Shown here piece after piece: positions 43,338-51,334 of a stretch of DNA of 64,000 bases. The position numbers and the translations under genes were made by a program. Origin of the DNA: Roseovarius halotolerans (GTDB lineage: Bacteria; Pseudomonadota; Alphaproteobacteria; Rhodobacterales; Rhodobacteraceae); assembly GCF_900172255.1 (NCBI RefSeq), contig NZ_FWFU01000004.1:434001-498000 (forward strand), given 5' to 3'. The notes under the pieces are model-generated. The model worked only from the letters and a program-made list of their open reading frames with translations. It did not search any database and was not told where the DNA came from. Positions within the stretch are counted from its first letter, which is position 1. Each line of letters opens with the position of its first letter.

Positions 43338-44603
43338 CTAGACCCGGCCCTTCCACGGCACCAGCCATTTTTCGGCCTTGCGCATCAGGATGTCGATGCC
43401 ATAGCCGATGATGCCGATCAGGATGATCCCCATGATCACGATATCTGTCAGCTGAAACCGGCTCGCGACCATGATCATCATGCCGGCACCCTTTTCGGCG
43501 GCGACGAGTTCGGCGGCCACCACCGTGCCCCAGCAGACCCCCATCGCCACCCGCGCCCCAGTAAAGATCTCGGGCAGCGAGTTGGGCATGATGACATGGC
43601 GCATCAATTGCCACTTGCTGGCGCCCAGGGAATAGGCGGCATGCACCTTGGAAATCGCCACGCCCGACACGCCTGCGCGCGCCGAAATGGTCATGATCCA
43701 CAGTGCGGCCAGGAACAGCAGGATGATCTTGCCGCTTTCACCGATCCCGGCCCAGATGATCACCAGCGGGATCAGTGCCAGCGGCGGCACCGGGCGCATG
43801 AATTCCACGATCGGGTCGAACCAGCCGCGGAACCAATCGCTCAGCCCCATCGCATAGCCCAGCGGAATCCCCACCAGCGCGCCAAAGAAGAAGCCCACGA
43901 TCACCCGGAACAGCGACCAGTAGAGATGCTCCCAGAGGGTGAAGTTCTGATAGCCCTGGCTGGCGATCTCGCCGACACGGGCAACCACGGCCTCGGGTGC
44001 GGGCAGCCATATCGGCTCCATCTGCATCCCCTTGGCGGGGCTGAAATTGAGCGACCCCTTGGAGGTGATCGCCACCTCGCCGTCGGCGACTTTTACGGTA
44101 TCGCCGGGGCCGGCAGGCTGGCCGTCGATCGCCACGATCTTTGCACCCTCACTGCGCTTCGCCTCGTCGTTCTTGTCCATCAACAACAGTTCCGAACGCC
44201 ACGCGCCCACGGTGATCGCATCGTTCTTGGCAAACCCGTCGCCGGGTTCGATCTCAGGCTCTTCCACGGCCTCGCCCACCTTGAACACGCGCGCATAAAC
44301 CGTCGCATCGTCCCGCGCGCCGTCCGGGGCCTCCAGCGTATAGGTGAACTGCGTATCGCCCACGAAGGGGCCGGGCGCATGGATCGGCACCCAGTGGCTG
44401 CCGGTGAACGCCCCCCAGAGCAGGAAGATCGTCACCACCGAGATGACGCTGGCCCAGCGGTCCGGGCGCACGGCGCTTTCATCGCCGAAGGTCACCGTCT
44501 TGAGGGATGTGAAATCCCTGCGCTGCATCGCGCCGCGCAGCAGCTTGCGCACGACAAAGAACGAAAGGGCGAAAACAGCGATATAAATGAGCAGAAGGGT
44601 CAT
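43338..44603 (-). CDS. tauC: Taurine ABC transporter permease TauC with a large soluble insertion
   Basis: A 421-residue permease, far longer than the roughly 275 of E. coli TauC. The N-terminus has membrane segments at about residues 3-19 and 50-66. These are followed by a soluble part of about 150 residues (67-225), then the binding-protein-dependent permease core with the EAA motif YSLGASKWQLMRHVIMP and the end GIDILMRKAEKW. The insertion should be periplasmic if the topology is standard and begins with GSHWVPIHAPGPFVGDTQFT. It overlaps the tauB stop by 1 nt. It is the last gene of tauABC. Confidence 0.9.
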   Translation of the reverse strand: MTLLLIYIAVFALSFFVVRKLLRGAMQRRDFTSLKTVTFGDESAVRPDRWASVISVVTIFLLWGAFTGSHWVPIHAPGPFVGDTQFTYTLEAPDGARDDATVYARVFKVGEAVEEPEIEPGDGFAKNDAITVGAWRSELLLMDKNDEAKRSEGAKIVAIDGQPAGPGDTVKVADGEVAITSKGSLNFSPAKGMQMEPIWLPAPEAVVARVGEIASQGYQNFTLWEHLYWSLFRVIVGFFFGALVGIPLGYAMGLSDWFRGWFDPIVEFMRPVPPLALIPLVIIWAGIGESGKIILLFLAALWIMTISARAGVSGVAISKVHAAYSLGASKWQLMRHVIMPNSLPEIFTGARVAMGVCWGTVVAAELVAAEKGAGMMIMVASRFQLTDIVIMGIILIGIIGYGIDILMRKAEKWLVPWKGRV

Positions 44604-45409
44604 CAGGCTGTCTCCTCGGTGCGGCCCATGATCTCTTCTTCCATGTCCCAGATCATCGACAGGATCTCTTCGCGCTTCTGGCCGAATTCGGGGTTCTTCT
44701 TGACCTCGCGCAGGTCCTTACCGACACCCTCATCGGCGAAGGGCAGGCGATATTCCTTGTGGATGCGCCCCGGTCGCGGCGCCATCACCAACAGGCGTTC
44801 GCCCAGCAATAGCGCCTCTTCGACCGAATGGGTGATCAGGATGATGGTCTTGCCGGTCTCTTTCCAGAGCTTCAGCACCAGCCCCTGCATCTTTTCGCGC
44901 GTCAGCGCATCGAGCGCGCCCAACGGTTCATCCATCAGGATCACGTCAGGGTCGTTGGCCAGGCAGCGCGCCAGCGCCACGCGCTGCTGCATCCCGCCCG
45001 ACAGCTCATAAACCGCCTTGTCCTTGAAATCCTTCAGCCCCACCACCTCGAGCAGGTGATTGACCGAATCCGTGTAATCCGCCTTGCTCCGCCCGGCCAT
45101 GCGCGGCCCGAAACTGACATTGTCGCGCACGCTCATCCACTCGAACAGCGCGCCCTGCTGGAACACCATGCCGCGTTCGGCATCCGGCCCTTTGACCTGA
45201 TGATCGTCCAGCATGATCCGCCCCTCGGTCGGGGCGAGGAACCCTGCCAGGATATTCAGAAGCGTGGTCTTGCCACAGCCCGACGGGCCGAGCACGCTCA
45301 GAAGCTCTCCGCTTTGCAGTTCAAGCGTCACATCCTTGAGGGCCTGCACATGGCCGCCCCCCGGCAGATCGAAACGCATCGATATGTTTTCGATTGATAG
45401 CGTCGACAT
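44603..45409 (-). CDS. tauB: Taurine ABC transporter ATP-binding protein TauB
   Basis: A 268-residue ABC ATPase. Walker A GPSGCGKTTLLNIL (residues 41-54), signature LSGGMQQRVALAR, Walker B VILMDEPLGALD and switch ILITHSVEEALLLGERLLVM fit the nitrate/sulfonate/taurine subgroup. It powers TauC, which overlaps it by one base, and is preceded by tauA after 95 bp with a hairpin. Confidence 0.94.
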   Translation of the reverse strand: MSTLSIENISMRFDLPGGGHVQALKDVTLELQSGELLSVLGPSGCGKTTLLNILAGFLAPTEGRIMLDDHQVKGPDAERGMVFQQGALFEWMSVRDNVSFGPRMAGRSKADYTDSVNHLLEVVGLKDFKDKAVYELSGGMQQRVALARCLANDPDVILMDEPLGALDALTREKMQGLVLKLWKETGKTIILITHSVEEALLLGERLLVMAPRPGRIHKEYRLPFADEGVGKDLREVKKNPEFGQKREEILSMIWDMEEEIMGRTEETA

Positions 45410-45458
45410 CCCGCCCCCGTTCTGGTTGTTGATCTGGTTGCTGAGGTCTCAATTCGCA

Positions 45459-45487
45459 CGGACCCGGACGCATATGGCCCGGATCCG
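45459..45487 (-). terminator. Possible intercistronic hairpin between tauA and tauB
   Basis: CGGACCCGG and CCGGATCCG pair over 9 bp (one G-T) around an 11-nt loop, 18 nt after the tauA stop. It is the third binding-protein gene in the window followed by such a structure. Confidence 0.5.
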
Positions 45488-45504
45488 CGCTTCGGGATGG
45501 TCGC

Positions 45505-46503
45505 TTACTGACCGGCTGCCTGCTGGAGCGGCCCGACATTCACGTTGTTTTCATAGGTGTCGAGCGCGGCGTCGATGCTGCCGGCCTCCACGAAAACATC
45601 CGCAACACCCTTCATGAACTCCTGCGCGCCGCCGCCCAGCCATTTGGCGGTCAGCTGCTCTTCGACCGACGGAAAGACAAAGGTGTCGATGGTGGCCGCG
45701 GTGGCCTCGACATCCATGCCGCTGTCCTTGGCGATGACCGGCAGCATCTTGTCCCGGTTGGCCGGATCGGCCCACATCGCGTTGGCGTCGCCCGTCACCT
45801 TCAGGAATGCCGCGACCACGTCGGGGTTCTCGGCGATGAAGTCCGAGGGGCCGCTGGTCACGTCAAAGACGAGAATGCCCAGCTCTTCCTTCTCGGCGCC
45901 GGTCAGCAGGACGTTGCCATGCTCCTTGGCGCGCCGCAGGCTGCCGCCCCAGCCGCAGAACATGTCGACCGCGCCCTGCGCGATCGCCGCCGCACCTTCG
46001 GGCGGGGCCATGTTCACGATATCGAGCGAAGCGAGGTCGACGCCGAAATGGTTCATCTGCTTGAGGAAGCCGTAATGCGCCGCCGTGCCCAGCGGCACCG
46101 CCACCTTCTTGCCCGCCAGTTCACCGGCATTGTTCTTGTCGATCTCAAGCGCCTCGGCAACGACGCAATTGTCGTTATCCGAATAGGACACGGCCACGTC
46201 GACCACCTGAAGGTCCTGCCCGGCGCTGGTGGCGACCACGAAGGGCGGCACGCCCTGGCTGACCGACAGCTGCACATCGCCACTGGCCATCGCCGCGCTC
46301 ATCGCCGTGCCGGTATCGAAGGCGCGCCAGTTCACCGTCATGCCCAGCGCCTCGTCATAGGTGCCCTGAACCTTGGCGTATTGGAACGGCATCGGCCATT
46401 CGAGGAAATAACCGACCGTCAGCTCTTCAGCATTGGCAACGCCGGCACCTGCCAGCATGGCCGCCCCGGCCACAGCCGACATCAGTCTTGTCTTGATTTT
46501 CAT
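45505..46503 (-). CDS. tauA: Taurine-binding periplasmic protein TauA
   Basis: A 332-residue binding protein with a signal peptide (MKIKTRLMSAVAGAAMLAGA, cleavage after VANA near residue 25). ELTVGYFLEWPMPFQYAK begins the mature protein, and GVPPFVVATSAG and MFCGWGGSLRRAKEHG are TauA-like. It delivers taurine to TauBC. It is the first gene of the minus-strand tauABC unit and is divergent from tpa. Confidence 0.93.
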   Translation of the reverse strand: MKIKTRLMSAVAGAAMLAGAGVANAEELTVGYFLEWPMPFQYAKVQGTYDEALGMTVNWRAFDTGTAMSAAMASGDVQLSVSQGVPPFVVATSAGQDLQVVDVAVSYSDNDNCVVAEALEIDKNNAGELAGKKVAVPLGTAAHYGFLKQMNHFGVDLASLDIVNMAPPEGAAAIAQGAVDMFCGWGGSLRRAKEHGNVLLTGAEKEELGILVFDVTSGPSDFIAENPDVVAAFLKVTGDANAMWADPANRDKMLPVIAKDSGMDVEATAATIDTFVFPSVEEQLTAKWLGGGAQEFMKGVADVFVEAGSIDAALDTYENNVNVGPLQQAAGQ

Positions 46504-46911
46504 GTGAGTTTTGCTCCCCTTGGTTTTCTTTTCTGTCCTGTCCGGGTCACCCCCGGCGCGATGCCGCGCATGCTACATCAGCAGGAACTTATCCGATCCG
46601 CAATCTGTATTGCCCCGTTATCCGAGCCGAAATTCGGACTCCGATCAACGCTTTTATGGCATTTGCCCAAGGATTTCGGCTTTCATGAAATCGCCATTTG
46701 GGGAAGATGCACGAAATTGCAGCGGCTTTCCCGGCATATAGCGGTCAGGGCTTTCCCCCGCCGGGCATTTTGGCGATAGTCAAAGCTGTCAACTGGCCCT
46801 ATCCGAAACACCGGATTCGAGGCTCAATTGTGGAAATTCGATCAAACCGGCCCTGGCCCGCCCCATACATGCGGCCAATGACCAGACCGGCGCAACCTGA
46901 TGGAGCATCTC
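46504..46911. promoter_or_regulatory. 408-bp divergent control region between tauA and tpa
   Basis: No gene is supported here. It holds GGAACTTATCCGA (46584-46596) and CGTTATCCGA (46616-46625), whose shared TTATCCGA cores are 29 bp apart on the same strand, and CTGGCCCTATCCGA (46793-46806) about 105 bp before tpa. These resemble CTGGACYTAA, the direct-repeat motif reported for TauR in Rhodobacter capsulatus. The region probably holds the taurine-inducible promoters for tauABC and tpa. Confidence 0.6.
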
Positions 46912-48297
46912 ATGATGGACGGAAACCTGCCCAACGACATCGAAAAGATCGTCGAAGCCGATCGCGCGCATGTCTGGCATCACCTGACACAGCACAAACC
47001 CTTCGAGACCGGCGAGCCCCGGATCATCGTCGAGGGGCGCGGCATGCGCGTCTGGGACCAGCACGGCAAGGAACATATCGATGCCGTCTCGGGCGGTGTC
47101 TGGACGGTGAACGTGGGCTATGGCCGCGAACGCATCGCCAACGCCGTGCGCGACCAGCTGATCAAGTTGAACTATTTCGCAGGCTCGGCGGGTTCGGTGC
47201 CCGGCGCGCTGTTCTCCGAAAAGCTGATCTCAAAAATGCCGGGCATGAGCCGCGTCTACTATACAAACTCGGGCTCCGAGGCGAACGAGAAAGCCTTCAA
47301 GATGGTCCGCCAGATCGCGCACAAGCGTTACGGCGGCAAGAAGCACAAGATCCTGTATCGCGAGCGCGACTATCACGGCACCACCATCGCCGCGCTGTCG
47401 GCTGGCGGCCAGGATGAGCGCAATGCCCAATATGGCCCCTTCACACCCGGTTTCGTGCGTGTGCCGCATTGCCTTGAATACCGCGCGCAATGGGATCTGT
47501 CCGGCGAGGAATACGGCCAGCGCGCCGCCGACGCCATCGAGGAAGTGATCCTGGCCGAAGGCCCCGATACCGTCGGCGCGCTCTGCCTCGAACCCGTGAC
47601 CGCGGGCGGCGGCGTCATCACCCCGCCGCCGGGCTACTGGCCCCGTGTGCAGGAGATCTGCCGCAAATACGACATCCTGCTGCATATCGACGAGGTCGTC
47701 TGCGGAATCGGGCGCACCGGCACATGGTTCGGCTATCAGCATTACGGCGTCGAACCCGATTTCGTGACGATGGCCAAGGGCGTCGCCTCCGGCTATGCCG
47801 CGATCGCCTGCTGCGTGACGAACGAAAAAGTCTTCGACATGTTCAAGGAAGACGCCAGCGATCCGATGGATTACTTCCGCGATATCTCGACATTCGGCGG
47901 CTGCACGGCGGGTCCGGCGGCGGCGCTGGAAAACATGGCCATCATCGAGGAAGAGGGTCTGCTCGAAAACACCGTGGCTATGGGCGATTACATGCTCGAC
48001 CAGCTGAACGCGCTCAAGGACAAGCATGAAGTCATCGGCGACGTGCGCGGCAAGGGCCTGTTCCTTGGTGCCGAACTGGTTGCCGACCGCGCCAGCAAGG
48101 AACCCGTCCCCGAGAAACAGGTGCAGGCGGTCGTCGGCGACTGCATGGCGCAGGGCGTGGTGATCGGCGCGACCAACCGCTCGATCCCCGGTTTCAACAA
48201 CACGCTGTGCTATTCGCCCGCCCTGATCGCGCGCAAGGACGATATCGACCAGATCATCGAGGCAACCGACAAGGCGCTGACCAAGGTCTTCGGTTGA
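46912..48297 (+). CDS. tpa: Taurine--pyruvate aminotransferase
   Basis: A 461-residue class III aminotransferase that converts taurine and pyruvate to sulfoacetaldehyde and alanine. AVSGGVWTVNVGYGRERIA, VYYTNSGSEANEKAFKMVRQ, HIDEVVCGIGRTGTWFG and the PLP Lys in DFVTMAKGVASGYAA are as in Tpa proteins. The start at 46912 follows GGAG at six nt. It is divergent from tauA and is ended by a strong terminator. Alanine formed must be recycled to pyruvate; no alanine dehydrogenase gene is in the window. Confidence 0.95.
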   Translation: MMDGNLPNDIEKIVEADRAHVWHHLTQHKPFETGEPRIIVEGRGMRVWDQHGKEHIDAVSGGVWTVNVGYGRERIANAVRDQLIKLNYFAGSAGSVPGALFSEKLISKMPGMSRVYYTNSGSEANEKAFKMVRQIAHKRYGGKKHKILYRERDYHGTTIAALSAGGQDERNAQYGPFTPGFVRVPHCLEYRAQWDLSGEEYGQRAADAIEEVILAEGPDTVGALCLEPVTAGGGVITPPPGYWPRVQEICRKYDILLHIDEVVCGIGRTGTWFGYQHYGVEPDFVTMAKGVASGYAAIACCVTNEKVFDMFKEDASDPMDYFRDISTFGGCTAGPAAALENMAIIEEEGLLENTVAMGDYMLDQLNALKDKHEVIGDVRGKGLFLGAELVADRASKEPVPEKQVQAVVGDCMAQGVVIGATNRSIPGFNNTLCYSPALIARKDDIDQIIEATDKALTKVFG

Positions 48298-48326
48298 TTT
48301 CCTGACAGATTCAGGTTCCCCACCTG

Positions 48327-48356
48327 CCCCGGCATCTTCGCATGCCGGGGTTTTTT
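48327..48356 (+). terminator. Rho-independent terminator after tpa
   Basis: The stem CCCCGGCAT/ATGCCGGGG around a 6-nt loop (CTTCGC) is followed by TTTTTT, a textbook terminator 30 nt past the stop. Confidence 0.93.
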
Positions 48357-48478
48357 CTTGCCGGGGCAATGCGGTGCTCGGCGCAGTTTCGCCTTGCACC
48401 CCCACGCCGGGGCTGGCTCATTCGCGGTCAGGCGCGACTCATCCCGAGGTGCCGGCTGACCAGATGAACAGGAGCCAC

Positions 48479-49060
48479 ATGAAACCGAAACTTTTCCTTC
48501 TTCTCGCCCTTTCCCTTGCCGCCTCGCCCGCCGCGGCCCACCTGCCGCCCGGCGAATACGGCTCGTTCATGGCGGGGGTCACGCATCCGCTCTTCGGGCT
48601 CGATCACGTCCTGGCGATGATCGCGGTCGGCCTCTGGGCGGCGCAGATCGGCGGTCGCGCCCTCTGGCAGGTGCCCACGGCGTTCGTTGGTGCGATGCTG
48701 GCCGGTTTCGGTCTGGCGCTGATCGGGATGCCCCTGCCCTTTGTCGAGCCGATGATCCTGGCATCCATCATGCTGCTGGGCCTTGTGGTGGCGCTCGCGC
48801 TGCGCCCCTCGGCTGGCTGGGCGATGGCGCTGGTCGCCGGTCTGGCGCTGTTTCACGGTCATGCGCATGGCGGCGAACTGGGCAGCGCAGCGGCGCTTCA
48901 GTTCGGCGCGGGTTTCGCGCTGGCGACGGCGGGGCTGCATCTGGTCGGACTGGCGGTCGCGCTGCTCTTTGCGCGCGCGCTGCGTGCCGGCTCCGGGCTG
49001 GTGCTGCGCGCGATGGGCGCCGCCACAGGCCTGGCCGGTGCGTTGATCGCCCTCGGTTGA
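48479..49060 (+). CDS. HupE/UreJ-family membrane protein
   Basis: A 193-residue membrane protein with a signal-like first helix (MKPKLFLLLALSLAASPAAA) and about six further segments. The family motifs are HPLFGLDHVLAMIAVGLWAA (near residues 31-50) and ALFHGHAHGGE (near 120). HupE/UreJ proteins are usually taken to be nickel or cobalt permeases serving hydrogenase or urease; neither enzyme is nearby. The start at 48479 has AGGAG upstream. It lies inside the taurine locus between tpa and tauR, in its own unit after the tpa terminator. Confidence 0.88.
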   Translation: MKPKLFLLLALSLAASPAAAHLPPGEYGSFMAGVTHPLFGLDHVLAMIAVGLWAAQIGGRALWQVPTAFVGAMLAGFGLALIGMPLPFVEPMILASIMLLGLVVALALRPSAGWAMALVAGLALFHGHAHGGELGSAAALQFGAGFALATAGLHLVGLAVALLFARALRAGSGLVLRAMGAATGLAGALIALG

Positions 49061-49233
49061 ACCCTGCGCTGTTAACCATTCATTGACGGTTCGGGGCGCG
49101 TGACGGGCGCGCGCCCCGTTAACCTCTTGGTTCACGGTGCAGGAAACCGACGCGATACCGATGCAATGCCGACGCGATGCCGATCACGGATTTCGCTTGT
49201 TAATCAAACCGATATCACCGTTTCGCCCCGCCT

Positions 49234-49581
49234 TCAGCCATCATGCACCGCGCGGCTGTCCACGGGCGCCTCGTCGCGCTCATGCTTCCCGTAATCCCGG
49301 ATCACGCTGACCACCCGCAGCCGGTAATCCGCGAACATCTCGTTGCGCCCGGCCTTCTGCGCGCCCCTGTGCGCCTCCAACTGACGCCAGCGCTCCACCG
49401 CCGCCTCATCCTCCCAAAAGCTCAGCGACAAGAGCTTGCCCGGAGTGGTCAGGCTCTGGAAGCGTTCGACACTGATAAAGCCTTCGACCTGTTCGGCCAG
49501 CGGGCGCATCCTGGCGGCCATGTCAAGGTAAGGCCCCTGCTGGCCCTCTGCCGGTTCAACCTCGAATATCACGGCGATCAT
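49234..49581 (-). CDS. Antibiotic biosynthesis monooxygenase (ABM) domain protein
   Basis: A 115-residue ferredoxin-like-fold protein. MIAVIFEVEPAEGQQGPYLD and LLSLSFWEDEAAVERWRQLEAH (W-x-x-E-x-x-x-x-x-W-R pattern) identify the ABM/DUF4188-like group, which includes haem-degrading and quinone-forming oxygenases as well as many uncharacterised members. The start at 49581 has a strong AGGAGG. It is divergent from tauR. A direct role in taurine metabolism is not indicated. Confidence 0.82.
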   Translation of the reverse strand: MIAVIFEVEPAEGQQGPYLDMAARMRPLAEQVEGFISVERFQSLTTPGKLLSLSFWEDEAAVERWRQLEAHRGAQKAGRNEMFADYRLRVVSVIRDYGKHERDEAPVDSRAVHDG

Positions 49582-49715
49582 GATGTGCCTCCTGTCCTGC
49601 GCGTTGCCCGACCATCCCCCGGCAAGGCGCACCATTCAAGCCCCGGCGAATCTCCGGTAACGGCCGTCGCGCACGCATGGCGCGCAGAGCGCGGGCGCAA
49701 ATACATGCCTTGCGT

Positions 49716-49749
49716 GCATAAGACCAGATTGCCACGCGGATAAGTCCAA
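49716..49749. promoter_or_regulatory. Direct repeats before tauR, likely TauR-binding sites
   Basis: GCATAAGACCAG (49716-49727) and GGATAAGTCCAA (49738-49749) are direct repeats 22 bp apart, about two helical turns. On the other strand they read CTGGTCTTATGC and TTGGACTTATCC, close to the CTGGACYTAA motif reported for TauR of Rhodobacter capsulatus. The second copy ends 14 bp before the tauR start, so autorepression is likely. Confidence 0.68.
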
Positions 49750-49763
49750 TCTATCCTGACCGC

Positions 49764-51239
49764 ATGGCCATTTCAGTCGAAACCTTTTTCCTCAATCCCG
49801 ATGCCGAAGGCACGCTTCAGGCGAAGATCCAGCAGATGATCGCCGAAGGCATCCTGTCAGGCCGCTTTCGCAAGGGCGAGAAGCTGCCAAGCTCGCGCAA
49901 GCTGGCGCGCCATCTGGGCGTCAGCCGCATCACGGTGACATTGGCCTATACAGAATTACAGGCCAGCGACTATCTCGAAGCGCGCGACCGCTCGGGCTAT
50001 TTCGTGTCCCAGAACGCCCCCGAGCCGCCCGAATTCGACGCCCGCGCGCCGGGGCGCGATACGATCGACTGGTCGCGCGCATTGGGCCGGCGCTTTACCG
50101 GCGGCAACACGCCCGAGAAGCCGCAGGACTGGTCGCGCTACCGCTATCCCTTTGTCTTCGGGCAGACCGACCCGTCGCTGTTCGATCATGCCAACTGGCG
50201 GCACTGCGCGCTTCAGGCCCTTGGGCAGAAGGATTTTCAGGCGCTGACAACCGACTATTACGATCAGGACGACCCCAAGCTGATCGAGTTCATCTTGCGC
50301 CACACCCTGCCCCGGCGCGGCATCCTGGCCCAACCCGACGAGATCCTCGTAACGATGGGCGCGCAGAACGCGCTGTGGCTGACCGCGCAGGTCCTGCTGA
50401 CCCAAAGACGCACCGCCGCCATCGAAGAGCCCTGCTATCACGCGCTGCGCGATATCCTCATGCAATCGCGTTGTTATCTTGCCTCGGTCGACGTGGACCG
50501 CGACGGACTGCCGCCCGCCGATCTGCCGCGCTATGCCGATGTGATCTTCACCACGCCCAGCCACCAGGCACCGACCAACGCGACCATGCCGATGGCCCGC
50601 CGCAAGGCGCTTCTGGAAAAGGCGCGCGAGATGGACGCGCTCATTGTCGAGGACGATTACGAGTTCGAGATATCCTTCTTGCGCTCGCCCCTGCCGGCCC
50701 TGAAATCGCTCGATACCGATGGGCGGGTGATCTATGTGGGCAGCTTTTCCAAGTCGATCTTTCCGGGTCTGCGGCTGGGGTATCTGGTGGGCTCGCGCCA
50801 GTTCATCCGCGAATGCCGCGCCCTTCGTGCCAGCGTGCTGCGCCACCCGCCGGGCCATATCCAGCGCACCGCGGCCTATTTCCTGAGCCTTGGTCATTAC
50901 GACAGCCTGATCCGGAGGATGGGGCAGGTCTTTGCCCGTCGCAGGCAGGTGATGGAACAGGCCCTCGCGGATCACGGGCTGGGCGTCGAGGGGCGCGGCG
51001 TGTTCGGTGGCTCCTCGATCTGGATGCGGGCGCCTGATGGCGTCGACACCGCCGAGCTGGATGAACGTCTGCGCGCGCGCTCGGTGCTGATCGAACCCGG
51101 CCAGCCATTCTTTCGCGGCCCCGCCGCGCCACGCAACTATTACCGCCTGGCCTATTCCTCGATCCCCTCCGAACGCATCCCCGACGGAATCGCGATCCTG
51201 TCCGAAGAACTGGCCCACCTGCGCCGACTGGCTCTATGA
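49764..51239 (+). CDS. tauR: TauR, MocR-type PLP-dependent regulator of taurine genes
   Basis: A 491-residue fusion of a GntR winged helix (residues 12-85: IQQMIAEGILSGRFRKGEKL, RKLARHLGVSRITVTLAYTE) and a fold-type I aminotransferase domain with VEDDYEFEISF and a PLP Lys in YVGSFSKSIFPGLRLGYLV. MocR regulators of this kind activate taurine genes, with PLP and taurine as effectors. Position between tpa and xsc and the upstream repeats support the name. It lies 95 bp before xsc. Confidence 0.92.
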   Translation: MAISVETFFLNPDAEGTLQAKIQQMIAEGILSGRFRKGEKLPSSRKLARHLGVSRITVTLAYTELQASDYLEARDRSGYFVSQNAPEPPEFDARAPGRDTIDWSRALGRRFTGGNTPEKPQDWSRYRYPFVFGQTDPSLFDHANWRHCALQALGQKDFQALTTDYYDQDDPKLIEFILRHTLPRRGILAQPDEILVTMGAQNALWLTAQVLLTQRRTAAIEEPCYHALRDILMQSRCYLASVDVDRDGLPPADLPRYADVIFTTPSHQAPTNATMPMARRKALLEKAREMDALIVEDDYEFEISFLRSPLPALKSLDTDGRVIYVGSFSKSIFPGLRLGYLVGSRQFIRECRALRASVLRHPPGHIQRTAAYFLSLGHYDSLIRRMGQVFARRRQVMEQALADHGLGVEGRGVFGGSSIWMRAPDGVDTAELDERLRARSVLIEPGQPFFRGPAAPRNYYRLAYSSIPSERIPDGIAILSEELAHLRRLAL

Positions 51240-51334
51240 TGGCAAGCATTCTGGCCCTACTTCCTGTCTCCCCCCCAGCCTAGTTTCCCCCCAACCCAAA
51301 ACCCCAACACCCCCCTCTGCTCAGGAGAACTCCT

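Noticed and set aside
43021..43340. Attenuator or riboswitch near the tauC end
   Set aside because: The structures are simple hairpins at transcript ends; no conserved aptamer pattern is visible.
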